DNA of 20,301 bases. It comes from DASVAL01 sp035649575. Its GTDB lineage: Bacteria > Planctomycetota > UBA1135 > UBA2386. Positions within the stretch are counted from its first letter, which is position 1. Every line of letters begins with the position of its first letter. The stretch is taken from the NCBI GenBank assembly GCA_035649575.1, contig DASRJH010000169.1, forward strand, positions 1-20,301, given 5' to 3'. The notes under the pieces were generated by a model. The model did not search any database and was not told the DNA's origin. It saw only the letters and a program-made list of their open reading frames with translations. The position numbers and the translations under genes are program-made. This document shows positions 1 through 8,253 of this stretch, one piece after another.

Positions 1-920
1 TCTTCGCGGAAGGCGCCCGACTGCACCATCTGGCGCAGGTCGCGGTTCGTGCTCGCGACGATGCGCACGTCGGCCGGCACGTCTTGCACGCCGCCGACCC
101 TGCGGAACGTCCGTTCCTGCAACACCCGCAGCAGCTTTGCCTGCAGCGTCGTCTTCATCTCCGCGATCTCGTCGAGGAACAACGTGCCGCCCGAGGCGAC
201 GGCGAACAGTCCGTCCTTGCCGTCCCTCGAGGCACCCGTAAACGCGCCGGGCTCGTAGCCGAACAGCTCGGCTTCGAGCAGCGCTTCGGTCAGCGCGGCG
301 CAGTTGACCGCGACGAACGGCCCATGGCGCCGCGCGCTGCGCTCGTGGATGCAACGCGCGACGAGCTCCTTGCCCGTGCCGCTCTGACCGGTCACGAGCA
401 CCGTCGTGTCGGGCGCGTGACAGACCTGGTCGATCCGGGTCTGCACGTCGCGGATCGCCGGCGACAGCCCGACGAGCTCGGTGGCAGTCAGCTCGCGAAC
501 GCGATCCTGGAGCCAGCAGAGCTCGTTCCTGAGCTGTCTCGTCTCGAGCACGCGCCGCGCGACCGCGAGGATGCGATCGGACGAGAACGGCTTCTCGACT
601 ACGTCGCTGGCTCCCTTGCGCATCGCCTCGACCGTGTTCGCCACGGTGCCATAACCCGTCAGGATGACCACGTCGGCCGGCGGCGTGGTCTGCCGCAGCC
701 TGCCGAGCATCGACAGACCGTCGTCGCCGGGCAGATTGAGGTCCAGGAAGATGATGTCGAAGCTGCTCGCTTCGACGCGACGCACGCCGTCCTCGGCGGT
801 GCCGGCAGTCTCGACTTGCAGACCTTCGCGCTGCAGCATCTGGCGCAGGCCTTCGCGCACACCTTCTTCGTCGTCGACGATCAGGACGCGGGGGAGTCCG
901 GGGAATCGGAGGTTCTTCAT
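1..920 (-). CDS. Sigma-54-dependent response regulator, NtrC family (partial, C-terminus beyond left edge)
   Basis: Read on the minus strand from ATG at 920, this gives about 306 residues before the window ends. An N-terminal receiver domain (about 10-125) has the acidic pair D16/D17, phospho-acceptor D60 in FLDLNLP, T88 and K110 before PF. An AAA+ domain follows, with Walker A GQSGTGKE (178-185), the sigma-54 contact loop GAFTGA (225-230) and Walker B GGTLFLDE (244-251). These mark an activator that uses ATP hydrolysis to open sigma-54 promoters once phosphorylated. The C-terminal DNA-binding HTH lies outside the window. It is divergent from the flagellin-like gene, and flagellar genes fill much of the window, so a FlrC/FleR/FlbD-like flagellar role is plausible but inferred. 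The cognate kinase is not visible. Confidence 0.95.
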   Translation of the reverse strand, partial: MKNLRFPGLPRVLIVDDEEGVREGLRQMLQREGLQVETAGTAEDGVRRVEASSFDIIFLDLNLPGDDGLSMLGRLRQTTPPADVVILTGYGTVANTVEAMRKGASDVVEKPFSSDRILAVARRVLETRQLRNELCWLQDRVRELTATELVGLSPAIRDVQTRIDQVCHAPDTTVLVTGQSGTGKELVARCIHERSARRHGPFVAVNCAALTEALLEAELFGYEPGAFTGASRDGKDGLFAVASGGTLFLDEIAEMKTTLQAKLLRVLQERTFRRVGGVQDVPADVRIVASTNRDLRQMVQSGAFRE

Positions 921-1174
921 GTGCCGACCTCGTGTCAGTTTTCGCGCCAGCCGGAACGATCCGGCGGGCAGGAACGGTGGATGACCTTGCCATGGGGTCT
1001 TTCGGCGCGTACGGCCGTCGACCTTTTGGGCAGTTCGCGAGAAATGACGGGAATCCGGTCTGTGCCGGCCGGCCCCTGTGCCACGTGCCGCACCGGCCGC
1101 TCAAGGGCCGGCGTCCTTCTCCGGATCATCAATCTCACTGTTTCCGCGGGGCATCCCCGGCGGATCGGAAGGTC

Positions 1175-1708
1175 ATGGGTCTACGAGTCCACGCGAACGT
1201 CGTCTCCCCCCACGCGCAGCAGGCGCGCGTCGAGCAACGCCCGGGCCGGAGCTTCCGTCGTCTGTCGGCGGGCCTGCGCTTCTCCACTGGCGCGGACGCG
1301 TTCGCGGAACGACTCCGCGCGCAGATCCGCTCGATCGAGAACGTCCAGCACGACACAGACGATTCTGCTTGCCTGGTCCAGACGGCCGAAGACGCCCTCG
1401 ACGAGGTCAGCTCGTTCCTGTCCTCGCGGCGCGAACTCACCACGAGGCCGAGCACCGTTCGGGCCCGCGATCCTGACCGCCGCGGCCGCCTCGCCGGATC
1501 GAACCGTGTGCTGGACATCGATGCGGCGATCCACACGCTGCTGATCACCGACGAGAACCACAGCACCGCCGAATCCCGCATCCGGGACGTCGCTGTCGCG
1601 TGCGAGACCGCTCGACGCACACGCGACTCGATCCTGCAACAGGCCAGCATCGCGTTGTTGTCGCAGGCCAATGCGCTGCCGCGTTCGGCGCAGCGCCTGC
1701 TCGGCTGA
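1175..1708 (+). CDS. Short flagellin-like protein (177 aa), central region missing
   Basis: ATG at 1175 follows a GGAAGG ribosome-binding site; an in-frame upstream extension to 932 is unlikely. The N-terminus MGLRVHANV and then LSAGLRFSTGADA match the flagellin D0/D1 start (usual MGLRINTNV, LSSGLRINSAADD). Residues 48-88 match the D1 helix (RAQIRSIENVQ, LVQTAEDALDEV). The C-terminus from about 115 (IDAAI, TAESRIRDVAVACETA, ILQQASIALLSQANALP, ending RLLG) is a clear flagellin C-terminal D1/D0. Only about 25 basic residues link the halves, so the usual central helix/beta region and part of the second D1 helix are absent. Typical flagellins exceed 250 residues. Two cysteines (C66, C143) are unusual for the family. 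It sits directly before fliS, as flagellin genes often do. It may be a minor filament protein or a decaying copy. Confidence 0.85.
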   Translation: MGLRVHANVVSPHAQQARVEQRPGRSFRRLSAGLRFSTGADAFAERLRAQIRSIENVQHDTDDSACLVQTAEDALDEVSSFLSSRRELTTRPSTVRARDPDRRGRLAGSNRVLDIDAAIHTLLITDENHSTAESRIRDVAVACETARRTRDSILQQASIALLSQANALPRSAQRLLG

Positions 1709-1744
1709 GCGTGCCGAGGAACCAGATACACGAGGAAACCCGAC

Positions 1745-2125
1745 TTGGCCTACCCACGAGCCGCCGTCACCCGCCACCGCAACGCCGTCCTCACCGCGTC
1801 TCCCGAAAAGCTGATCAAGCTGCTCTACGACGGTGCAATCAAGCACCTCGAGACGAGCCGCGCCGGCCTCGCCGACAGCAAGACCGCGCGTTCCGCGGGA
1901 GTCGGACGATCGCTGAGTCGCGCGATGGGCATCCTCGGCGAGTTGCGCGCGAGCCTCGACCACGCCGCCGGCGGCGAGGTCTCTCGCGACCTCGATCGCC
2001 TCTACGAGTTCGCGCTCGATCAGCTGAGCCAGGCCAACCTGACCCGCACACCGACCGGCGTGAACAACGCGCTGCAGGTCACCTGCACGCTCAAGGAAGG
2101 CTGGGACGGGATCATCCCCGGCTGA
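1745..2125 (+). CDS. fliS: Flagellar secretion chaperone FliS
   Basis: The 126-residue product starts at TTG 1745 behind GAGGAAA. It has the FliS pattern: an N-terminal Tyr-containing segment (MAYPRAAV), then VLTASPEKLIKLLYDGAIKH (residues 15-34, the family signature), a helix with ILGELRASLDHAAGGEVSRD, LYEFALDQLSQAN, and a C-terminal helix ending LKEGWDGI. Length fits the family (about 125-140). FliS binds the C-terminal D0 helix of flagellin in the cytoplasm, preventing premature polymerisation and delivering it to the flagellar export gate. The flagellin-like gene lies 36 bases upstream on the same strand, so the two are probably co-transcribed. The stop is only 21 bases from the convergent TPR gene. 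Confidence 0.92.
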   Translation: MAYPRAAVTRHRNAVLTASPEKLIKLLYDGAIKHLETSRAGLADSKTARSAGVGRSLSRAMGILGELRASLDHAAGGEVSRDLDRLYEFALDQLSQANLTRTPTGVNNALQVTCTLKEGWDGIIPG

Positions 2126-2146
2126 TCGCGAACCGCCGCCGCGCGC

Positions 2147-2773
2147 TCAGTGCCCGTTGCCGAGGTTGAACGCCGCGTCGGCCTGGTTCGGATCGAGTTC
2201 GAGCGCCTTCAGGAAGCAGACCTTGGCATCCGCGACGCGGTGCATCTTCCACAGACAGACGCCGCGGTTGTTCCACGTCTGCGCATCTTCGGGCTGGATC
2301 TCGCTCGACCGGCGGAAGCAGTCTTCGGCCTCCGTGTACTGGCTCTGGCCGAACAGGACCATGCCGAGGTTGAACCACGCTTCGCAGCTGTTGCCGTCGG
2401 CGATCAACACCGCGTTGAACGCGTCGATCGCACTGGCGTCGTTGCCCGTCACGTAGCGCACGAAGCCGAGCTGCATCTGGAGCTCCGGCTCGGCCGCGCC
2501 GAAGGCCACCGCGGCCTCGAGGTGCGGCAGGGCCCGTTCGTATTGGCCCTGCACCAGATACGCCTCGGCGACGCTGCGGTGGACCTCGGCCACCTTGCCA
2601 TCGAGCTCACCCAGGGCCTCGCGGACCGCGACCTGCTCCTGTCCGGCGGCCGGCTCGATCACGAGCGGGGGCACCAGGGGCTCGCGAAGGTCGCGGATGC
2701 GCGTCGGAATGCTCCGCATTCCCGGGCGCTGGGGGACGGCCGACGGAAGCGTGGGCCCCTGGTTCTTCGTCAT
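2147..2773 (-). CDS. TPR-repeat protein, function unknown
   Basis: ATG at 2773 has an AAAGGA ribosome-binding site just upstream, giving 208 residues; a longer open frame to 3169 runs into the biotin ligase gene and is rejected. Residues 1-45 are proline-rich and look disordered (PTLPSAVPQRPGM). Residues 60-208 form about four tetratricopeptide repeats, e.g. AYLVQGQYERALPHLEAAV, LGFVRYVTGNDASAIDAF, AWFNLGMVLFGQSQYTEAE, WNNRGVCLWKMHRVADAK. The last repeat stops abruptly at AFNLGNGH, so the solenoid seems cut short. No signal peptide or membrane segment is seen. TPR arrays bind other proteins; the partner cannot be named. It diverges from the biotin ligase gene with about 80 bases between starts. 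Confidence 0.85.
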   Translation of the reverse strand: MTKNQGPTLPSAVPQRPGMRSIPTRIRDLREPLVPPLVIEPAAGQEQVAVREALGELDGKVAEVHRSVAEAYLVQGQYERALPHLEAAVAFGAAEPELQMQLGFVRYVTGNDASAIDAFNAVLIADGNSCEAWFNLGMVLFGQSQYTEAEDCFRRSSEIQPEDAQTWNNRGVCLWKMHRVADAKVCFLKALELDPNQADAAFNLGNGH

Positions 2774-2853
2774 CGTTTCCTTTGCCTGCGTGGACCACAC
2801 CGTCCAACGCCTCCACACCATCGACCGAATTGGACGCGCAACTTCAATCGACG

Positions 2854-3615
2854 ATGATGTGGGCCTTCCGCCGCATGCCCGAGGACGCCCGGATCGAGAC
2901 CCTGTTGTGCGAACGCACGCGCTTTTGCCGCCTCGTGCACGTGGTGTCGTGTGTCTCGACACAAGAGCTCGCCGCCGCCGACACGCAGGACGGCGATGCC
3001 GTCTACTGGGCCGACCATCAGACTCGCGGTCGCGGCCGGCAGAGGCGGGAATGGCACGACGAACCCGGGGCAGACCTCGCGGTGACGTTCCGCGTGACGG
3101 CGCCGCTGCCGCAGCCACTGGCCTTGCCCGCAGCCGTGCCCGTGGCCGTCCTGCAGGCCTGCCAGCCATTCGCGGGGCGACGGCTCACGATCAAGTGGCC
3201 GAACGACGTGTTCCTCGACGGACGCAAGTTGTCCGGGGTGTTGATCGATGCGGGCGTCGGGAACCCCGACACCTACCTGATCGGCATCGGCGTGAACTGC
3301 AACCGCGTGCGCTTCCCACCCGACCTCGAGACGGTTGCGTGTTCGCTCGCGGTGGCGACAGGACACGAAGTCGATCGCGGCGCTCTGCTCGTCGCGATCG
3401 CGATCCAGATCGAGACCCTGTTGCGCGACCTGACGCTGCGCCGGCACGCTGGCCTCGAGGCGGTGTTCCGCGACCGGCTCGGGCTCATGGGGCGGCGCGT
3501 GCGCGTCGACTCTGCCGAGGTTCACGAGGGCGTGCTGACCGGCATCGACTTCGAACGTCTCGTGCTGGATGGCCGGTTCGCGGTGCCGTTGGCGATCGTG
3601 CGCGCCATCCGCTGA
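2854..3615 (+). CDS. birA: Biotin--[acetyl-CoA-carboxylase] ligase
   Basis: This enzyme makes biotinyl-5'-AMP from biotin and ATP and transfers biotin to a lysine of the carboxyl carrier protein of acetyl-CoA carboxylase. The biotin/adenylate-binding loop GRGRQRREW (residues 59-67 from the start used), KWPNDVF (114-120), GRKLSGVLID (123-132) and YLIGIGVNCN (141-150) are textbook for the family. About 40 C-terminal residues (MGRRVRV, LTGIDFERLVLDGRFAVPL) form the small beta domain. There is no N-terminal helix-turn-helix, so this is the non-repressor (group I) type. The start is uncertain: ATG 2854, ATG 2875 or TTG 2782; none has a strong ribosome-binding site. It converges with the Fic-like gene 26 bases away. 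Confidence 0.93.
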   Translation: MMWAFRRMPEDARIETLLCERTRFCRLVHVVSCVSTQELAAADTQDGDAVYWADHQTRGRGRQRREWHDEPGADLAVTFRVTAPLPQPLALPAAVPVAVLQACQPFAGRRLTIKWPNDVFLDGRKLSGVLIDAGVGNPDTYLIGIGVNCNRVRFPPDLETVACSLAVATGHEVDRGALLVAIAIQIETLLRDLTLRRHAGLEAVFRDRLGLMGRRVRVDSAEVHEGVLTGIDFERLVLDGRFAVPLAIVRAIR

Positions 3616-3641
3616 TCGACGGCGGTGGTCGCGGCTGATGC

Positions 3642-4418
3642 TCAGTCGGAAACGCCGACCGCCGACAACAGGCGCGACTCGAGTGGCAGGATCTTGGTCG
3701 GCGGCGGCCCGTTCGCGAGGCGTGCCAGGAACTGCCGATCCTCGTCGTGCGCGCTGAGCAGCGGATACCCCTTCGTCTGCAGCCACGCATTCATGCCGAG
3801 CCAGGCGATGATCGCGTTGAAGTCCGAGAACGGAGCGATGCGCAGGAACCGCCACAACAACCGGAACCCCTGCCGCACCGGATGCAGCGCATGGAACGCG
3901 GGGGCGACATCGCGGTAGCAGTGTGTGAGGTCGAAACGGTCGATCAGGAAGCGCAGCTGGTCCGGCGTTGGATGGGACACGTGGAGCATCGCGTCCCAAG
4001 GTGGCCCGCGGCGAAGATCGATGTTGCGGAAGCGCGGCAGGTCTCGCGTCATCGTCTTGAAGAGATCGACGAGGAACCAGCCGTCAGGCGGCATGCCCGC
4101 CAGAGCACGTTCGCGCGTGAGCCGCAGGCACTCCCGCATGCCGAGCAGCAGGCGGTGCTCCTGCGTGGTTGGGGAAAGACGCCCCGGGCGTCCTTCGACC
4201 ACGTCCCTGGCGTCCTGTTCCTCGACGACGAACCCGCGCAGCCGCAGCAGTCCCGCCATGAAGGCCGCATCGCCCGGCGACGGCCGCCGGACCTCGTCGA
4301 GGAGGATTTGCGAGGTTGCGAGCGGTTCGTGGTTGTCGGACGCATTGGCGAGACGGGTGGCCAAGACGAGATCGACTCGCTCGAGCAACGATGTCGCGTG
4401 CGTTTCCTCGTGCCTCAT
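3642..4418 (-). CDS. Fic-fold protein with degenerate active-site motif
   Basis: The product has 258 residues from ATG 4418, chosen for AAAAGG upstream; GTG 4448 is an alternative. The C-terminal half follows the Fic/DOC layout: PRFRNIDL (128-135) resembles the strand before the active site, HPTPDQLRFLIDRF (149-162) the helix before it, then FHALHPVRQGF and LRIAPFSDFNAI (192-203) followed by WLGMNAWLQTKGYPLL. That last stretch aligns with the Fic signature HPF-x-D/E-GNGR and its trailing helix, but the catalytic His is Ala (A195), the first Gly is Phe (F200), and the final Gly-Arg is replaced. Active Fic enzymes attach AMP or other nucleotide moieties to proteins; this one should be inactive or have another role. 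Assignment is by motif reading only. Its start is 17 bases from the divergent AsmA-like start. Confidence 0.6.
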   Translation of the reverse strand: MRHEETHATSLLERVDLVLATRLANASDNHEPLATSQILLDEVRRPSPGDAAFMAGLLRLRGFVVEEQDARDVVEGRPGRLSPTTQEHRLLLGMRECLRLTRERALAGMPPDGWFLVDLFKTMTRDLPRFRNIDLRRGPPWDAMLHVSHPTPDQLRFLIDRFDLTHCYRDVAPAFHALHPVRQGFRLLWRFLRIAPFSDFNAIIAWLGMNAWLQTKGYPLLSAHDEDRQFLARLANGPPPTKILPLESRLLSAVGVSD

Positions 4419-4435
4419 CAAGGCGCCTTTTCGGC

Positions 4436-6571
4436 ATGATGGGGCCACGCATGGAAGTCAGCTCTCCGCGAACCGACCCGACGACGGTCCCCCCCATGCC
4501 ACGGAAGCGGCGGCGGTGGTGGCGCACGGCTTTTGTCGTGCTCGTCGCGCTGCTCGGTCTCGTGCTCGCAGCTCCTCACGCCATCGCCATCGATGCAGTG
4601 CGCGAACAGATCGAAGCGCAGCTGCGTCGTGAGCTCGGCGTGCCGTGCCGCATCGGTCAGCTCGGCTTCTCCTGGTTCACGGGTCTGGCCGTGGTGGGCC
4701 TCGAAATCGGCAACCCACCGGGGTTCGCGCCGGAGCGGCCGTGCTTGCGCTGCAAGCGCGCGGCCGCGGATCTGTCGCTGCTGCCGATGCTGCGTGGGAG
4801 ATTCGGGCTCGACGCGGTCGTCGACAACCTCGAGATCTACGTCGAACAAGACGCCGACGGCACGACGAACTTCGAGCGCCTGTTCCGCCTTCGATTCGGC
4901 TCGGGCCACGGTCGCGAGGTGTCCCTGGCGAAGGGGCGACGCGACCTCGGTGCGTGGCGCTTGCATCTGCAGGCGCGCGAGTCCGTGCTGCAGTTCCGAC
5001 GCGAGGGCGAACTGCTCGAGTCGCTCTCCGACATCGTCTGCAGCGTGAAGAAAGGGTTCGACTCGCAGCGTGTGGCGGTGGATCTCGACACGAAGCTGAT
5101 GCCGATCACGTCCGGGGTCGAGCTCGGCAGGCTGGGTCTGGAGGTCGCCGTCGACGCCGGCACCGGGGCTGTCGACGCGGTGCTGAGCACCGCGGGCCTC
5201 GACCTTGGCCGCTACGAGCCGCTGCTGACCGCGCTGTTCCCGGGCCAGGTGACCGGTCTCGCCGGCGTCGCGAACGGCGCCATGACGGTGCGACAGCCCC
5301 GCCCCGAACTGATCACCATCGACGGCAGCCTGTCGGTGTTCGGCCCGCGCGTGTCCGGCGACCTCGTGGCTGGCATGGACGTGCACAGCGAACGCTGGAC
5401 GCTGACGCCGGTGCTGCGCCTGCGCCGCTCGGGCACCAGCTGGCAAGTCGTCGACGCCGACCGACTCGCGATCGATCTCGGCTGGTTTCATCTGCGCGGT
5501 CTCGCGGCGACGACAGCGGCGCCGGTGCGGCCCAGCCCCGACGCGCTCGCGTTCGCCTACGAGCTCGATGTCGATGCGCTCTCAGCACTCGGGGGTCCCG
5601 TGCCGGGCTGGCTCGAAGGCACGGGCAGCAAGGTGCACGGCGAGATCGGCATTCCTCGGACCTTCGACCCATCCAAGCTCGACGGGAAGCTCGGCGGACT
5701 GCTCGAGCACTGCGCCGCGACTGTGCACGTGACCGCCGAAACGATCGCGGTCGCCGGTCTCTTGCTCGGCAAGCTCGAGGGCACCGGCAGCCTGCGCGAT
5801 CGACAGTTCCGCTTCGACGTCAGCGAGGCGGTGCTCGACCGCGGCGCCGTAACGCTGGGCTTGCAGATCGATCTGCGGGGCGAGCGATGGCCGAGTGCGT
5901 TCGCGATGCGCTGGAGCGGCGGCCAACTGCAGCCTGCCGGCGTCGAAGTGATGCGCTACCTGGTGCCGATGTTCGCGGGCCTCGACTCCGGCGTGCCCGA
6001 TCTCTCGGGCCAGTGTGATCTGCAACTCGCGCTGCAAGGCCCGGCCTGCGCCGCTCCGGGCCAGAACTGGCTGCATCTGCTCGATGAATGGGCCGGCAGT
6101 GGCACGCTGGGCCTGCGCGGGGCAACGGTGACGCCGGCACCTGCGCTGGCCGGTCTGCTCGCGCCGTTCGGCGAGCTCGCAGGCGAGCCCGGTGACGCGG
6201 GCACGCTCGCGATCGACAGCTTCGAGGCCCCGTTCCGCCTCGAGCGCGGTGCGATCGCGATGCGCGCGGCGAAGTGGCTGCGAAAGGGCAAGCAGATCGG
6301 CGTCTCGGGCGTGACGCGGCTCGACGGTCAGCTCGACCTCGGCTTCGAGCTCGGTGCGCTGCTGCGCGGCCACCGCGACGGCGAACGCATGCTGCAGGTT
6401 GCCGGCGGCGCGCTGCCGGCGGCACGTCTCAGGGGAACCGTGGACTCGCCATCGCTCGCGCTGCCCGACATCGGCGATCTGCTGCAGAAGGTGCTGCAGC
6501 GGGACCTCGAGGAGCAGGCCAGCGATGCGCTGCGACGCGTGCTCGACAACCTGCGCAAGCGCAAGACGTGA
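4436..6571 (+). CDS. AsmA-family-like membrane-anchored protein
   Basis: The product has about 711 residues from ATG 4436 (AAGGCG about ten bases upstream). ATG at 4439, 4451 and 4496 are alternatives; 4496 would begin directly at the membrane anchor. A basic stretch (PRKRRRWWR) precedes one hydrophobic helix (AFVVLVALLGLVLAAP). The large remainder is periplasmic-type and beta-rich. Early motifs (REQIEAQLRRELGVPCRIGQ, ADLSLLPMLRGRFGLDAVV, DADGTTNFERLF) are typical of the AsmA N-terminal domain. The C-terminal part (LDGQLDLGFELGALLRG, LRGTVDSPSLALPDIGDLLQ) matches AsmA C-terminal repeats, ending in a helical tail rich in Arg and Lys. AsmA/TamB-like proteins bridge the envelope and are linked to phospholipid transport or outer-membrane assembly. 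It stands alone here, convergent with nadE. Confidence 0.8.
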   Translation: MMGPRMEVSSPRTDPTTVPPMPRKRRRWWRTAFVVLVALLGLVLAAPHAIAIDAVREQIEAQLRRELGVPCRIGQLGFSWFTGLAVVGLEIGNPPGFAPERPCLRCKRAAADLSLLPMLRGRFGLDAVVDNLEIYVEQDADGTTNFERLFRLRFGSGHGREVSLAKGRRDLGAWRLHLQARESVLQFRREGELLESLSDIVCSVKKGFDSQRVAVDLDTKLMPITSGVELGRLGLEVAVDAGTGAVDAVLSTAGLDLGRYEPLLTALFPGQVTGLAGVANGAMTVRQPRPELITIDGSLSVFGPRVSGDLVAGMDVHSERWTLTPVLRLRRSGTSWQVVDADRLAIDLGWFHLRGLAATTAAPVRPSPDALAFAYELDVDALSALGGPVPGWLEGTGSKVHGEIGIPRTFDPSKLDGKLGGLLEHCAATVHVTAETIAVAGLLLGKLEGTGSLRDRQFRFDVSEAVLDRGAVTLGLQIDLRGERWPSAFAMRWSGGQLQPAGVEVMRYLVPMFAGLDSGVPDLSGQCDLQLALQGPACAAPGQNWLHLLDEWAGSGTLGLRGATVTPAPALAGLLAPFGELAGEPGDAGTLAIDSFEAPFRLERGAIAMRAAKWLRKGKQIGVSGVTRLDGQLDLGFELGALLRGHRDGERMLQVAGGALPAARLRGTVDSPSLALPDIGDLLQKVLQRDLEEQASDALRRVLDNLRKRKT

Positions 6572-6596
6572 GCTGCACCTCCCAGGAACGTCGCCG

Positions 6597-8249
6597 CTAT
6601 TGCTCGCGGTATCGGTGTGCCACGGGCATGCGCCGCCCGGCCCAGCAGCGATCGCTGACCTTGAGCGTCGGCGGATACTGGCTGCGCTTCCATTCCGCGG
6701 CATGCACCTTGGCCGCTGACTCGGCGACGCGCGCGCGCGTCATGCCCGTGCGCGCCGCCGTTTCCTCGACCGTCAGGTTGTCTTCGACGAGGCAACGCAG
6801 CACCGGATCGAGCTCCAGATACGGAGGCAGGCTGTCGGTGTCGAGCTGGCCGGGCCGCAGCTCGGCGGACGGCGCCTTCTCGATCGAGCGCCGCGGAATG
6901 CGTTCCGAGTCGCGGTTCAGCCATCGGCTCAAGGCCCAGACCTCCGTCTTCCAGAGGTCGGCGATCGGCGCGAGCGCCCCGTTCGTGTCGCCGTAGATCG
7001 TGCAGTAACCGACCGCGCATTCGCTCTTGTTGCCGGTGGCAAGCACGAGGTGGCCGTGCTTGTTCGCATACGCCATCAGCAGCGCGCCGCGGATGCGCGC
7101 CTGCAGGTTCTCCTCGGCGATGCCCGCTGCGGTGCCTGCGAACACGGGCTTCAGCACGTCGGCAAAGGTCACCTGCAGCGATTCGATCGGCAACACCTGG
7201 AAGCCGATGCCGAGGTTGTGCGCGAGCTGGCGCGCGTCGGCGAGGCTGTGCTCGCTGCTGTGGCTCGATGGCATCGCGATACCCATCACGTTCGCGGGCC
7301 CGAGCGCATCGGCCGCCAGCGTCGCGACGAGCGCCGAATCGATGCCGCCCGACAGGCCGACGACGACGCGTTGGAAGCCGAACTTGCGCAGGTAGGCCGC
7401 GATGCCCTGCACGATCGCAGCGTGCTGCATCGCTTCGATCGGCTGGCGCAGTGGCGTCTCGGTCCACGGGGCCTCCGTGTCCACGAGCACGAGGGCCTCG
7501 CGGAACGCGACGGGCTGGCAGGCAACGCCCGTCGACTTCACGGCCAGCGAACCACCGTCGAACTGCAGTTCGACGTCGCCGCCGACCATGTTGACGTAGA
7601 TCATCGGCACGCCGTGCCGCGCCGCTGCCGCCGCGACCATGCGATGTCGGAACACCTCTTTTCCGGCCGCCCACGGGCTCGCGCTTAGGTTCACGACGAT
7701 CTCGGCGCCCGCGCGCACGACGCGCTCGACGGGGTCCGTCGCGTAGCTGCGGCGATCGAAGAAGTGTTCGTCGTTCCAGCCGTCCTCACAGACCACGATC
7801 CCGACACGCCGGCCGCGCAGCGTCACGATGTTGGTCTCCGGCGTGCGCCACGGCTCGAAATAACGCGACTCGTCGAACACGTCGTAGGTCGGCAAGAGGC
7901 ACTTCTTGGCGACGATCCGGTGTTCGCCGCGCTGCAGCAACGCGACCGCGTTGTGCAGCGGACGGCCTCCCTGCGCCGCTGCGGCCGCGTTCTCGGTCAG
8001 ACAACCGACGAGGATGTCGAGGCTGCGCGGGACGCGCCGGCTCAGCTGCGCGAGCGCTTCGTCGTGCGCCTGCCGGAAGCCGCTGCTCAGCAGCAGGTCT
8101 TCGGGTGGGTAACCGCAGATCGCGAGCTCGGGGAAGACCGCGACCTCGGCGCCGCGGGAAGCCGCCTGCTCGGCGTACTCGACGATCTTCGCGCTGTTGC
8201 CGGCGAAGTCGCCGACGGTCGTGTCGATCTGGCCGAGCGCGACCCGCAT
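6597..8249 (-). CDS. nadE: Glutamine-dependent NAD+ synthetase
   Basis: This cytoplasmic enzyme amidates deamido-NAD+ to NAD+ using ammonia from glutamine, the last step of NAD synthesis. The 550-residue product has an N-terminal nitrilase-fold glutaminase domain with the expected triad: E41 in FPELAICGYPPEDLL, K116 in KKCLLPTYDVFDE, and C154 in VVCEDGW. The synthetase domain starts near 270, with the ATP-binding loop VGLSGGIDSALVA (SGGIDS at 300-305), then LATGNKSE and the GDTNGALAPIADLWKTEV segment. Length fits the single-chain, glutaminase-fused form. ATG 8249 begins MRVALGQI, the usual start. Only four bases separate it from the upstream ispH stop, so both are probably one transcript. Confidence 0.96.
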   Translation of the reverse strand: MRVALGQIDTTVGDFAGNSAKIVEYAEQAASRGAEVAVFPELAICGYPPEDLLLSSGFRQAHDEALAQLSRRVPRSLDILVGCLTENAAAAAQGGRPLHNAVALLQRGEHRIVAKKCLLPTYDVFDESRYFEPWRTPETNIVTLRGRRVGIVVCEDGWNDEHFFDRRSYATDPVERVVRAGAEIVVNLSASPWAAGKEVFRHRMVAAAAARHGVPMIYVNMVGGDVELQFDGGSLAVKSTGVACQPVAFREALVLVDTEAPWTETPLRQPIEAMQHAAIVQGIAAYLRKFGFQRVVVGLSGGIDSALVATLAADALGPANVMGIAMPSSHSSEHSLADARQLAHNLGIGFQVLPIESLQVTFADVLKPVFAGTAAGIAEENLQARIRGALLMAYANKHGHLVLATGNKSECAVGYCTIYGDTNGALAPIADLWKTEVWALSRWLNRDSERIPRRSIEKAPSAELRPGQLDTDSLPPYLELDPVLRCLVEDNLTVEETAARTGMTRARVAESAAKVHAAEWKRSQYPPTLKVSDRCWAGRRMPVAHRYREQ

Positions 8250-8253
8250 CGCG

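Noticed and set aside
921..1174. Sigma-54 or sigma-28 promoter for the flagellin-like gene
   Set aside because: I searched the 254-base divergent region on both strands. TGGCAC occurs once on the minus strand but has no -12 GC at the right spacing, and no GCCGATAA-like box is present.
84..1544. 486-codon open frame on the plus strand
   Set aside because: It is antisense to the clear NtrC-type gene over most of its length and encodes an Arg/His-rich, domain-free sequence; long antisense frames are common in high-GC DNA.
2820..2858. Sigma-70-like TTGGAC-N17-GATGAT before birA
   Set aside because: The -10 matches only four of six bases and would overlap the likely start codon.
2147..3169. Longer version (340 aa) of the TPR protein
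   Set aside because: The extra N-terminal part is Arg-rich and antisense to birA; ATG 2773 has a ribosome-binding site and begins the plausible protein.
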